Position numbers and translations under genes: made by a program
Origin: Streptomyces coelicoflavus
GTDB lineage: Bacteria; Actinomycetota; Actinomycetes; Streptomycetales; Streptomycetaceae
Assembly (NCBI RefSeq): GCF_003112555.1
Contig: NZ_BEWB01000008.1
Coordinates: forward strand, 124,001-188,000
Reading direction: 5' to 3'
DNA length: 64,000 nt
Part shown: positions 50,188 through 58,648 of the stretch, in pieces
Numbering within the stretch: the stretch's first letter is position 1
Layout of the letters: each line of letters begins with the position of its first letter
Notes under the pieces: model-generated
Databases searched by the model: none
What the model saw: only the letters and a program-made list of their open reading frames with translations
What the model was told of the DNA's origin: nothing

Positions 50188-51474
50188 TCACACCGGCAGC
50201 GCGTGGAGCTTCTTGCCGTGCAGGGCGAAGACGCGTTTGCCGTCCGTTGCCACCAGCCAGGCGTGGTAGTCGCCCGTCTTGTCGTTGAACGTCCAGCGCA
50301 CGGCGCCGGTCCTCGCGTCCATGGCGATGATGCCGCCCTTCTTGTCCAGGTCCGTGGCGCCGTACAGGGTGTCGCCCGCCTTGACGTACTGCCGCGGCAC
50401 CTGGAGCCCGGCGTCCGCGAGGGCCTCGGACTTCCAGAGCTGTTTGCCGGTGCGCGGGTCCACGGCCCGCATGGTCCTGGCGCTGTCGGCGACGTAGAGC
50501 ACATCCTCCAGTACCGCCGGTTCCCTGAAGAGCGCGCCGTCCGACGCTTCCAGGGACCACTTCTCCTTGCCGTCGGCCAGGTTGAAGGCCTGGAGCACGT
50601 TGCCTTGGGGGACGACGACCAGGTCCTGGTGGACGGTGAAGAAGCCGTAGTTCGTCTTGGTCGTCTTGTGCGTCCACACCTGCCCGCCGCTCGCGGTGTC
50701 GCGCACGGTGAGGTTCTTCTTGAAGTCAGTGTAGACGAGGTGGCGGCCCCGGACGGCGGCGTGGATGCCGTTCTGCTCGGTGCCGACGTCGCGCTGTTCC
50801 TTCCAGGCGACCCTGCCCGTGGTGCTGTTGAGGGCGGCGATGACGTTGGTCCTGGACGAGCCGTCCTCCTCGAGGATCTCGGCGATGACGTACACCTGCT
50901 CCTCGTCCACCGCGATCGGTCGCGGCTGCCGGTACTCCTTGCCCAGCCGGCTGCGCCAGGTCTCCTTGCCGGAGGCCGGGGCGTATCCGATGACGGAGCC
51001 GTCGTAGTCGCTGCTGGCCAGGTACAGGGTGTCTTGGCTGAGCAGCAGGGGTGCGCCGGGGACCGCGCCGCCCGGCAGGGACCACTTCTGCCCGCCGGTC
51101 GCGGCGTCGAGGGCGGCCAGAGGGCTGCCGCTGGCGATCACGACGCCGCCCGCGGCAACCAACTCGTCGTTGTCACCGTAGGTCTCGGCCGAGGTCGGCT
51201 TCGTCCACAGCGGTTCGGGGGCCCCGCCCTTCTCGCCGGCACCGGCGCCCGCGCCGCCACCGTCGCCGGAGCCCTCGCCGCCGCCCTTCGGCTCGTCACC
51301 GCCGGCGCTGCCCGGCCCCTCGACGTCCACGGCGTCCTCGTCGCAGCCGACCGTACCGGCCGTCAGCGCCGCCAGCGCGAGACCGCCGCCGGCCAACCGC
51401 AGTACACGCCGCCGGGAAGGGGCACCGAACGCCCCCGGTGTTCTGTCGTCCGATGTGTCGTGTCGCCTGGTCAT
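50188..51474 (-). CDS. Tat-exported lipoprotein with PQQ-like beta-propeller
   Basis: A 428-residue protein. SRRRVLRLAGGGLALAALTAG is a twin-arginine signal ending in a TVGC lipobox, followed by a Gly/Ser/Glu linker. Repeats such as LAALDAATGGQKWSL, VIGYAPASGKETWRS and MRAVDPRTGKQLWKS form the blades of a beta-propeller. No quinone-binding or catalytic residues stand out. It may be a cell-surface scaffold or sensor. Confidence 0.8.
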   Translation of the reverse strand: MTRRHDTSDDRTPGAFGAPSRRRVLRLAGGGLALAALTAGTVGCDEDAVDVEGPGSAGGDEPKGGGEGSGDGGGAGAGAGEKGGAPEPLWTKPTSAETYGDNDELVAAGGVVIASGSPLAALDAATGGQKWSLPGGAVPGAPLLLSQDTLYLASSDYDGSVIGYAPASGKETWRSRLGKEYRQPRPIAVDEEQVYVIAEILEEDGSSRTNVIAALNSTTGRVAWKEQRDVGTEQNGIHAAVRGRHLVYTDFKKNLTVRDTASGGQVWTHKTTKTNYGFFTVHQDLVVVPQGNVLQAFNLADGKEKWSLEASDGALFREPAVLEDVLYVADSARTMRAVDPRTGKQLWKSEALADAGLQVPRQYVKAGDTLYGATDLDKKGGIIAMDARTGAVRWTFNDKTGDYHAWLVATDGKRVFALHGKKLHALPV

Positions 51475-51719
51475 GTGCCGTACCCCCGTGATGCGTCAGT
51501 GCAGGAACCCGAACAGGAAGGCCCACGCCGTACCGAACATACGGACGCGTCCCTCTGCGACCAGGAACGTTAGCCGGGCTCCCGTGCCACTCCCACCGCC
51601 AGATCCCAACCGCGACAGCACCGTGAAGCTATCGAGACAACTCGTCGCCGACCACCTCACGCACCTCGCCCACCTCGCGCACCGCACGACGGTGCCGCGG
51701 GCGGCCGGCCCGCCTGGCC

Positions 51720-52151
51720 TCAGGCCCCCTCCGGAGCCGGATCGAGGGCCTTTCCCAGGAGGTCCACCAGCTGGCGCAACTCGTCGTCCCCCAGCCGTGC
51801 GAACGGAGTCAGGGCCAGTGTCGCCTCGATGACCGCCGCCCGCACGCGGCGCCCGTCGTCCGTCAGGGCCACCACGCGCGAGCGGCGGTCGGCGGGGTCG
51901 GCGGAGCGTTCGACCAGGCCGCGGTCGGTGAGTTGGTTCATGACGAAGCTGAGGTTGGGCGCGTTGCAGTACAGGCGGCCGGCCAGTGTCTTCATCGAGG
52001 GGGGTGCCTGGTCCGGGTCGATGGCCCAGAGGGCCTGAGCGGTCGCGGGGGTCAGGCCGTGCTCCGCCAGGACGGCCTCGATCCGGTCGCCGGTCTGCAT
52101 GAAGAGCTCGTGGTTCGCCGCCACCGCCGCCTCGAGGGTGCTTCGCGTCAT
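51720..52151 (-). CDS. MarR-family regulator
   Basis: A 143-residue MarR protein. MKTLAGRLYCNAPNLSFVMNQLTDRGLVER is the recognition helix and DPADRRSRVVALTDDGRR the wing. Two palindromes in the divergent region and a TACGAT -10 six bases before the ATG suggest a self-regulated, leaderless message. Confidence 0.88.
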   Translation of the reverse strand: MTRSTLEAAVAANHELFMQTGDRIEAVLAEHGLTPATAQALWAIDPDQAPPSMKTLAGRLYCNAPNLSFVMNQLTDRGLVERSADPADRRSRVVALTDDGRRVRAAVIEATLALTPFARLGDDELRQLVDLLGKALDPAPEGA

Positions 52152-52172
52152 GGGCCCATCGTACGCCTATTT

Positions 52173-52227
52173 ACTTCGAGACTCGAAGTGTATGTTGGGG
52201 CACAGGGATTGGTTCGAGGCTCGAAGT
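52173..52227. promoter_or_regulatory. twin MarR operators
   Basis: ACTTCGAG-A-CTCGAAGT (52173-52189) is a perfect palindrome, and TTCGAG-G-CTCGAA lies at 52213-52225, centres 38 bp apart. A TATGTT -10-like box for the SDR gene sits between them. The twin sites fit control of both divergent genes by the MarR protein. Confidence 0.7.
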
Positions 52228-52297
52228 ATCTGGCTGCGGGCCGCGCCATGCCTTCTTCCAGCCGCATTTCCTCCAGCCGCACAGAAAGCACTCACCC

Positions 52298-53128
52298 ATG
52301 CACGACTTCACGAACACCACCGCCCTGGTCACCGGCGCCTCCAAGGGGCTGGGCGAGGCCTACGCACGCGAACTCGCCTCTCGAGGCGCGCACTTGGTTC
52401 TCGTCGCCCGCTCGGCCGACGCGCTGCGTGCCCTCGCCGACGAGATTCGCGCCACGCATTCCGTCCGCGTCGACGTCATCGCCGCGGACCTGTCCGACCG
52501 GCGGTCGCCGCAGCGGGTCCTCGATACCGTCGACGGACTCGGCCTGGACGTGGATCTCCTGGTCAACAACGCCGGGATGGGGGCCGTGGGGCCCTTCCTC
52601 GGCCGACCTCTCGGACCTAATCTCCAGTCCGTCGACGTGAACGTCACCGCGCTGGTCGGACTGGTCCACCTCCTGGGTGCCCGCATGGTCGAACGCGGCC
52701 GCGGCGGCATCGTCAACATCGCCTCCACCGCCGCCTTCCAGCCCATGCCGTACCAGGCGAGCTACGCCGCGACCAAAGCGTTCGTACTCTCGTTCACCGA
52801 GGCGGTCGCCGAGGAGGTCCGCGGCACCGGCGTACGCGTGATGGCGGCCCACCCGGGGGCGACCGCCACGGGGTTCTTCGACCGGACGACCGCCTCCATG
52901 AACCCCAAGTTCACGGATTCCCCCTCCGACGTGGCTGCCAGAACGCTCGACGACTTCGCCCGGGGCCGGGCCGTCTCCTTCCCCGGGCGCGCGTCCCAGC
53001 GCGCCGGGGTCTGGGCGTCGCGGGTGCTTCCCCGCACCACGGTCACTCGTCTCACGGGCGCACTCAACCGCCGGCTGGGATTCCGCGACGTCAGCGATCT
53101 CGACCCCGCCGCAGCGCCGAGGCAGTGA
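52298..53128 (+). CDS. short-chain dehydrogenase/reductase
   Basis: A 276-residue classical SDR. Cofactor loop TGASKGLG, NNAGMG, catalytic Ser in NIASTAA and YAATK with Tyr and Lys. R in VLVARS after strand 2 favours NADP(H). It is divergent from MarR with twin operators, so it is probably induced by an aromatic or electrophilic compound it reduces. Confidence 0.88.
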   Translation: MHDFTNTTALVTGASKGLGEAYARELASRGAHLVLVARSADALRALADEIRATHSVRVDVIAADLSDRRSPQRVLDTVDGLGLDVDLLVNNAGMGAVGPFLGRPLGPNLQSVDVNVTALVGLVHLLGARMVERGRGGIVNIASTAAFQPMPYQASYAATKAFVLSFTEAVAEEVRGTGVRVMAAHPGATATGFFDRTTASMNPKFTDSPSDVAARTLDDFARGRAVSFPGRASQRAGVWASRVLPRTTVTRLTGALNRRLGFRDVSDLDPAAAPRQ

Positions 53129-53266
53129 TGATCCTGGTTGGCATACTGCGCAAAGAAGAGGTGGGAACTGGGGGTGGCCATGAAGTTGTTCCAACGGGAT
53201 CGGGGGGTACGGCCCCGTTGACCGGACCGTGCCTCGTCTACGCCCGCTCGGACGGGCCGTGGTCCA

Positions 53267-53722
53267 TCAGCCTGCCGTCCCTGCAGGTTTCCGGTGGTCG
53301 GCCGTGGCTTCCGGACTGCGCCGGTTGGCCCGGTCCACCTCGGCCATGTGCGTCTCGGCCCACTCACGGAGTGCGGCCAGCGGCTCCTCCAGGGTCAGAC
53401 CGAGCGGGGTGAGCCGGTAGTACACGCGCGGCGGGACGGTGGCCTCCACCCGGCGGCCGACCAGGCCGTCGCGGGCGAGGCCCTGGAGGGTGACCGAGAG
53501 CATCTTCTGCGAGATGCCCGCCATCCTGCGCTGCAGTTCCGCGAAGCGCACCTCCTCCGGAGATGCTTCCGCGAGCACCTTGACGGCCATGGACGTCCAC
53601 TTGGTGCCGATCCGGTCGAGCAGGCGGCGGGTGGGGCACTGCGGGTCGAACAGGTCTCCCCGGACGCTGTCGATGTCGTCGTTCGGGGAGTGCGACGCCT
53701 GTGATGCCGAGGAAGGGGTCAC
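53267..53722 (-). CDS. HxlR-family regulator
   Basis: A 151-residue protein. CPTRRLLDRIGTKWTSMAVKVL, FAELQRRMAGISQKMLSVTLQGLARDGLV and PPRVYYRLTPLG are the HxlR marks. The single Cys near residue 29 could sense oxidants or aldehydes, as in HypR/YodB relatives. Start is GTG at 53722. Divergent from an alpha/beta hydrolase. Confidence 0.85.
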   Translation of the reverse strand: MTPSSASQASHSPNDDIDSVRGDLFDPQCPTRRLLDRIGTKWTSMAVKVLAEASPEEVRFAELQRRMAGISQKMLSVTLQGLARDGLVGRRVEATVPPRVYYRLTPLGLTLEEPLAALREWAETHMAEVDRANRRSPEATADHRKPAGTAG

Positions 53723-53771
53723 CTGTGGCTCACCACCTGTGGGAGAAGTGCGGTCTGGGATCTCTCAGCCT

Positions 53772-53806
53772 AGTTACCTATCGTTTTGACGTCACCATTG
53801 GTAACT
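53772..53806. promoter_or_regulatory. HxlR operator between regulator and hydrolase
   Basis: AGTTACC and its complement GGTAACT are separated by 21 bp. The wide spacing suits a dimer of dimers or two half-sites. It lies 16 bp before the hydrolase start. Confidence 0.5.
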
Positions 53807-53821
53807 GCTTCGGGAGCACCT

Positions 53822-54721
53822 GTGCCCATCGCGTCACCCCTCTCCTCCGACCTTCAGCCGCGAGGCGTCGAACTTCGGCGCGTCGCGGTCAACGGCGTAG
53901 AACTCAACGTGGCCCTCCACGGCGAGGGGCCCGCCGTGCTGCTGCTGCACGGCTTCCCGCACACATGGCAGCTGTGGACCCGTGTCATGGGGTCCCTCGC
54001 CGAACGCCATCGAGTGATCGCACCGGACATGCGGGGAGCGGGGGCGAGTACGCACGCGGCGGACGGATACGACGCCGGCACGCTCGCGTGCGATGCCGAA
54101 GCGCTGCTGGAGGCGCTCGGCGTGCGTTCGGCGGACGTCGTGGGGATCGATGCCGGAACCCCGCCCGCGTTCCTGCTCGCGATGCGCCGGCCGGACCTCG
54201 TCCGGCGGCTCGTGGTCATGGAGTCACTGCTGGGCGGGCTGCCGGGGGCCGAGGAGTTCCTCGCCCAGGGGGCGCCCTGGTGGTTCGGCTTCCACGCGGT
54301 GCCGGGTCTCGCGGAGACGGTGCTGACCGGGCACGAGGCCCGGTACGTCGACTGGTTCCTGGACGCCGGGACCCTCGGAGAAGGTGTCGACCCCGCCGTC
54401 CGGGACGCCTTCGTGCGGGCGTACACCGGGGCCGACGCCTTGCGTTGCGCCTTCTCGTACTACCGGGCGCTGCCCACGAGCAGCGAGCAGATCGCGGAGT
54501 GCGTCGCCGGTGGGCGGTTGACCGTCCCCACCATGGCCGTCGGCGCTCGTCCGGTGGGCCGGGCCCTGGAACGGCAGTTGGGGTCGGTCGCCGATCACCT
54601 GGTCGGCCACGTGATCGAGGACTGCGGGCACATCATCCCGTTGCATCGTCCCGAGGCGCTGCTCCGCCTTCTCGGACCGTTCCTCGCCCCGGGCCCTCAG
54701 GGGTCGCCTCCCACGGGCTGA
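53822..54721 (+). CDS. alpha/beta hydrolase, epoxide-hydrolase/dehalogenase type
   Basis: A 299-residue hydrolase. HGFPHTW is the oxyanion region; the nucleophile elbow reads GIDAGT, an Asp nucleophile as in epoxide hydrolases and haloalkane/haloacetate dehalogenases; the late His is in CGHIIPLHRPE. GTG at 53822 has GGGAG five bases before it; a TTG at 53786 lies inside the operator and is unlikely. No signal peptide. Confidence 0.8.
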   Translation: MPIASPLSSDLQPRGVELRRVAVNGVELNVALHGEGPAVLLLHGFPHTWQLWTRVMGSLAERHRVIAPDMRGAGASTHAADGYDAGTLACDAEALLEALGVRSADVVGIDAGTPPAFLLAMRRPDLVRRLVVMESLLGGLPGAEEFLAQGAPWWFGFHAVPGLAETVLTGHEARYVDWFLDAGTLGEGVDPAVRDAFVRAYTGADALRCAFSYYRALPTSSEQIAECVAGGRLTVPTMAVGARPVGRALERQLGSVADHLVGHVIEDCGHIIPLHRPEALLRLLGPFLAPGPQGSPPTG

Positions 54722-54742
54722 GGAGGCAACCCCTGAGGGCCC
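54691..54742. terminator. very strong 20-bp-stem terminator
   Basis: GGGCCCTCAGGGGT-c-GCCTCC pairs with GGAGGC-a-ACCCCTGAGGGCCC around a 10-nt loop, one mismatch only. It overlaps the hydrolase stop and ends 8 bp before the convergent TPR gene's stop. Confidence 0.85.
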
Positions 54743-54749
54743 GCCTTGG

Positions 54750-55817
54750 CTACGCCCCAGAGGCGTTCAGTTCGTGCCGGACCCGCGAGAGGAAGGTGTC
54801 GACCGCGCGCAGGCCCCGGTGCGGGGTCATGCCGTGGACGAGCCGCAGAACGTAGTCGCGGGCGCGGCGGGAGTCGACCTGGCGCAGGATGTCCACCGAG
54901 CGGTGTCCGACGGCCAGGCTCTGTTCCAGGTCTCCTGCCTTGAGGTGGGCGGTGGCGACGACCGCGAGGCGCATGCCCACCGATCGGGTGAAGGCGTTCG
55001 GTGCCATCGCCTCCGCCTGCGCGTGCCAGGCCAGACACGCCCGGGAGTTGCCGAGGTCGCGGTGGATCTCGGCGGCGTCGGCGGCGAGACGGGGGTGGGT
55101 GAAGAAGTCGAGCCACTCCGGTCCGTCGCCGGGGCGTGCGGCGTCGAGGAGGCGCTCGGCGGACGCGAGGGCAATACCGGCCGACCTGCCGTCGCTCGCG
55201 CGGGCGTGCGCGCGGGCTTCGACGAGCCGGGTGAACGCCAGGGCCCGGGTGCTCGCGTGGTGCGTGGCCGGGCCGAGCGCGCCCTGGATCATGTCGAGGG
55301 CCGTGGCGGGACGGCTGTAGAGGGCGGCGTGCAGCGCCATGGTGGCCAGGATGTAGGTGGTCGCGTCGGGGTCCTCAGCCGCGCGTGCCCAGTACAGGGC
55401 ACGGTCGAAGTGACGGCGGGCGGTGGTGTGGCGTCCGGTGTCGAGCGCTGCCCAGCCGGCCAGGCGGGCCAGTTCGGCGCAGATCGCGCACAGTTCGTGC
55501 TCGCGGGTGGGCGGCAGGGGCCGGCCGAAGAGCGGCAGGGCCCACTGGTCGAGCAGATGGCCCGCGGCCTGGGCCTGGGCGCTGCCGCCGCCGTACCGGG
55601 AGTCACCGTGCCGGACGGCCGCGGCGGCGCGGTGCAGTGCCGCGATCTCCTCCCGTCGGACGCGGTGGCGGTCCGACGGTCCCGGCGGCCGTTCCGGGAG
55701 TGGGCCGTGGTGGGGCAGGGCGGCGGCAAGGGTGCCGCCGGACGCCGCCGAGAGCAGTATTCGACGGTTGAGGTGGGGGAAACGGTTGAGGCCGTTGGGA
55801 CGGTTCGGTCGGTTCAT
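54750..55817 (-). CDS. NsdA-like TPR regulator lacking the HTH domain
   Basis: A 355-residue protein made of TPR-like helical repeats (ARLAGWAALDTGRHTTARRHFDRALYWAR and so on). It aligns along its length with the TPR part of the next gene, starting at NRRILLSAASGG, but has no N-terminal DNA-binding domain. It may act by pairing with its neighbour. A Pro/Asn-rich start (MNRPNRPNGLNR) is unusual. Confidence 0.7.
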   Translation of the reverse strand: MNRPNRPNGLNRFPHLNRRILLSAASGGTLAAALPHHGPLPERPPGPSDRHRVRREEIAALHRAAAAVRHGDSRYGGGSAQAQAAGHLLDQWALPLFGRPLPPTREHELCAICAELARLAGWAALDTGRHTTARRHFDRALYWARAAEDPDATTYILATMALHAALYSRPATALDMIQGALGPATHHASTRALAFTRLVEARAHARASDGRSAGIALASAERLLDAARPGDGPEWLDFFTHPRLAADAAEIHRDLGNSRACLAWHAQAEAMAPNAFTRSVGMRLAVVATAHLKAGDLEQSLAVGHRSVDILRQVDSRRARDYVLRLVHGMTPHRGLRAVDTFLSRVRHELNASGA

Positions 55818-55827
55818 GGGACGCTTC

Positions 55828-55945
55828 CCGTCGGTCGGCTTGCGGCTTGCGGCTTTCGGCCTTCTGTCAGCTTTCTGTCGGCTTTCGGCTTTCGGTTTCC
55901 GGTTTTCGGTCGGTCTTCGGCTTTCGGTCGGCTTCGAATGTCGGC
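55828..55945. repeat. GGCTTTC-type heptamer repeats between the two TPR genes
   Basis: The 135-bp gap is filled with irregular copies of CGGCTTTCGG, GGCTTGCGG and CTTCTGTCGG. It is T-rich on this strand and not coding. On the transcript it would be an A/G-rich spacer. Confidence 0.65.
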
Positions 55946-55952
55946 TGTCGAC

Positions 55953-57356
55953 TCAGGCGGCCGTCGCGAGCTGCCCGGCCAGGTCCCGTACGTCTTTCAG
56001 GTAGGCGACCACTGCGGGCTCGCGGCGCCAGGGGGTCAGCGACTCGGTGTAGATCTTCAGGTAGTCGAGTCCGCGGATGCTCTGGACCCGGGCGAACAGC
56101 CGCAGGGACTCGCCTCCCAGCCGCAACGAGTGCTCCAGTTCACCGGACTGGGCGTGGGCGGTGGCCAGGACGGACAGCCGGATGCCGCGGGAGCGCGCGT
56201 AGGCGTCTCCGGGCATCGAACCCAGGGCGTGCCAGGAGAAGGTGGCCCGGGGGTGCCCGAGGTCGCGGAAGATCTCCGTGGCGTCGGTGACGATCCGCTG
56301 CCGGGAGAAGAACTCGATCCAGGGCCGCTCGCCGACGCCCTCCGCCGCTCCCCGTTCCTGGAGCCGCTCGGCGGTCGCCAGGCAGGACGCGGCTGTCCGG
56401 GCGTCACGCTGCCGGGCGTGGGCGCGGGCCTCGATGAGCTTGGCGAATCCCAGCACGCGCGGGTCGGCGGTGGGGACCCGCTCGTAGGCGCCCTGGGCCA
56501 TGTCGATGGCCTGGGAGGTGAAGCCGCGCATCAGCGCCTGCATCGCCATGGTGCTGAGCACGTACGAGCCCAGATGCACGTCGCTGCCGGCCTTGGCCAG
56601 CCGCAGCGCCTGGACGAAGTGGCGCTGGGCGACCTGGTGCTGGCCGGCGTCGAAGGCGGTCCAGCCGGCGAGCCTGGCCATTTCGGCGGTCACGGAGAAC
56701 AGGTCGCGTCCGTCGTGTTCGGTGTACCGGCCGTCCAGGAGCGGAGTGACCCGATCGTACAGATAGGCGCTGAGTGAGCGTGACTTCCAGGTCGCGCCGC
56801 CGAACCGGGAGTCCCACAGCCGGGCGGAGTCGGCCGCCTCCCGCAGCTCCTGGATGTGTGTTCGGTCGACGGTGATGCGGCCGGAGGGGGGTGACAGGGG
56901 TTCGGTCGGGTTGACGAGCCACCGGGTCACCGGTTCCGAGAAGACCGAGACCACGAAGGGAGAGCTGGCGAGGAAGGTCCGCCGGTTCACTGTGCTCCAA
57001 TACGACGATGCTTCGCTGATCGCGTCGCGTTGGCCCCTGGGGAACTCGAGACCGGCGTCGCGGTCCAGATGCCCCGGCCGCTCCATGCCGATCTCCCCGA
57101 GGCCGACCGGCCTGCCCAGTCCCTCGGCCAGTACGGCGCAGATGTGCTGCGGTACGGGCCAGCGCGGGCGCACGCCGCGCCGGCACCAGTTGGCCACGGA
57201 CGTGTGCGTGTATTCGCTGGTGATTCCGTGCGACAGGCAGATCTGATTGAGGCGGTGGGCAAGTCTTTTGTGACTGATACCGGATTCCTCGATCAGACTT
57301 TCCAGCCGGACGTTTCGCTGCGGTCGGGATTGTTTCTCCGCGGCCACGTCAGTCAC
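55953..57356 (-). CDS. NsdA-like XRE-TPR regulator
   Basis: A 467-residue regulator. Residues ~20-95 form an HTH-like domain (HKRLAHRLNQICLSHGITSEYTHTSVANWCRRG), followed by TVNRRTFLASSPF and a TPR region. This is the layout of NsdA-family proteins, known in S. coelicolor as repressors of sporulation and antibiotic production. GTG at 57356 has GGAGGAGG upstream and TATAGT as a -10 box. Confidence 0.8.
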   Translation of the reverse strand: MTDVAAEKQSRPQRNVRLESLIEESGISHKRLAHRLNQICLSHGITSEYTHTSVANWCRRGVRPRWPVPQHICAVLAEGLGRPVGLGEIGMERPGHLDRDAGLEFPRGQRDAISEASSYWSTVNRRTFLASSPFVVSVFSEPVTRWLVNPTEPLSPPSGRITVDRTHIQELREAADSARLWDSRFGGATWKSRSLSAYLYDRVTPLLDGRYTEHDGRDLFSVTAEMARLAGWTAFDAGQHQVAQRHFVQALRLAKAGSDVHLGSYVLSTMAMQALMRGFTSQAIDMAQGAYERVPTADPRVLGFAKLIEARAHARQRDARTAASCLATAERLQERGAAEGVGERPWIEFFSRQRIVTDATEIFRDLGHPRATFSWHALGSMPGDAYARSRGIRLSVLATAHAQSGELEHSLRLGGESLRLFARVQSIRGLDYLKIYTESLTPWRREPAVVAYLKDVRDLAGQLATAA

Positions 57357-57525
57357 GTGCGCCCACCTCCTCCGAGGGCCGACTACGCGTTAACGCCACT
57401 ATAGGGGCGCTGAGTTGGCATGAGCGTCGACCGCGATTCATGAGCCCCCTCATGAGCCCTGCAGAGGCTTCACGGGGGCTGATCTCCTGATGAAAGACAA
57501 CCCGGTTCCCAGGAGGGAGAGGATC

Positions 57526-57918
57526 GTGCGAAAGAACGGAAAGACGAATTCCGTGCAGGACGGGCAGGGCCGTGCCAGGCGTTGGATCGCTCTTGTGGCG
57601 CGATGGTCCGCCGCGTTGCTCTCCGCCTATGTGCCCCTGGTGGAACAGCTGCCGCCCCTGGTGCCGGCCCCGCTGGTCAACGTCCTGGCCCTGCTGGCCG
57701 GGGTGCACGCGATCCTGCCGTTCGACGACGGCGTTCCGCGTGCGGTTTCCACCGGGGAACCCGCAGCACCGGTCGGCCGTTTCCGCTCCGTGCGGTGTGT
57801 GCGCACCGCCGCCACCCGCCACCCGGTGCGAGCCCTGCGATCACCGAGGACTTCGTCGCCACTCGAGAGGACTGGCGCTCGCCGGCCGCGCATCCGTCGC
57901 CCGCTTCCGCCTCGCTGA
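57526..57918 (+). CDS. small basic hypothetical protein with one membrane segment
   Basis: A 130-residue protein I do not recognise. GTG at 57526 follows AGGAGGGAGAGG; an ATG at 57490 is in frame but lacks a site. WIALVARWSAALLSAYVPLVEQLPPLVPAPLVNVLALLAG could be a membrane hairpin. The last ~60 residues are Arg-rich and look like out-of-frame sequence, so the real gene may end earlier or be shifted. Divergent from the NsdA-like gene. Confidence 0.45.
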   Translation: MRKNGKTNSVQDGQGRARRWIALVARWSAALLSAYVPLVEQLPPLVPAPLVNVLALLAGVHAILPFDDGVPRAVSTGEPAAPVGRFRSVRCVRTAATRHPVRALRSPRTSSPLERTGARRPRIRRPLPPR

Positions 57919-58068
57919 GCTGGTCGCGGCGTGGTGTGGGGGCGAGCGAACGACATGGCGCGGTTCGTGCCGGCCCACCCTGCAACTTTCCAGGGCCGCT
58001 CCGGCGCCCTTCTGCGCAACCATGTGCCTGGTCAACGAGCGGGGACTCACAGGAGAGGACCGGTACAC

Positions 58069-58584
58069 ATGAGGATCAGACGACAGTTGGGGGCGCTGCT
58101 CACGGGAGCGGTGCTCACCGCGGGGGCAGCCCTCGGTACCGTCGCGCCGGCGCAGGCCTACAACCCGGATCCGCGCGTCACGTTCAAGTACGTCGACACG
58201 GACAACTGCCCGTGTTCCGTCGGCGACCCGTACGACGGCACCTACTTCCGGCACGACCCCGGCGGGAAAGCCGTCAAGATCAACTTGTATCACCCCGACT
58301 CGGGGGCCTGGCTGGGGAAGGTCGAGTTCCATCCGTACGGCGAGAAGCTCTGGGTCTACGACACCAAGAATGACGGCGACACGTTCTACGTCCAGCTCCA
58401 ATACGCGTCGGTCACCAACGTGTACCCGGTGGGGCCGGTGGTCTCGGCGCCCGGGACGTCGGCCGCCGTCGAGTACACAACGTACGACTACAACCTGGAC
58501 GAGGGCGGGGCGGTGCACGTCTCCGTCTACGACGACGCCGGCAAGGACGATCTCATCACCTCGACGGGTGCCGTCATCCCCTGA
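58069..58584 (+). CDS. small secreted protein
   Basis: A 171-residue protein with a clear Sec signal (RRQLGALLTGAVLTAGAALG then APAQA-Y). The mature ~140 residues are rich in Asp, Tyr and Val with a CPC pair (DNCPCSVGDP), and probably all beta. AGGAGAGG precedes the ATG. Family unknown. A terminator overlaps its stop. Confidence 0.75.
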   Translation: MRIRRQLGALLTGAVLTAGAALGTVAPAQAYNPDPRVTFKYVDTDNCPCSVGDPYDGTYFRHDPGGKAVKINLYHPDSGAWLGKVEFHPYGEKLWVYDTKNDGDTFYVQLQYASVTNVYPVGPVVSAPGTSAAVEYTTYDYNLDEGGAVHVSVYDDAGKDDLITSTGAVIP

Positions 58585-58591
58585 CGGCACC
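58567..58591. terminator. hairpin over the stop of the secreted protein
   Basis: GGTGCCGTCA and its exact complement flank TCCCC. The convergent oxidoreductase gene ends 57 bp further on. Confidence 0.7.
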
Positions 58592-58648
58592 GGTCCCGGG
58601 CGGGCACCGGTGCCGAGCGGGCGCCAGTGCCGGCTCGTGGGCGTCTCG

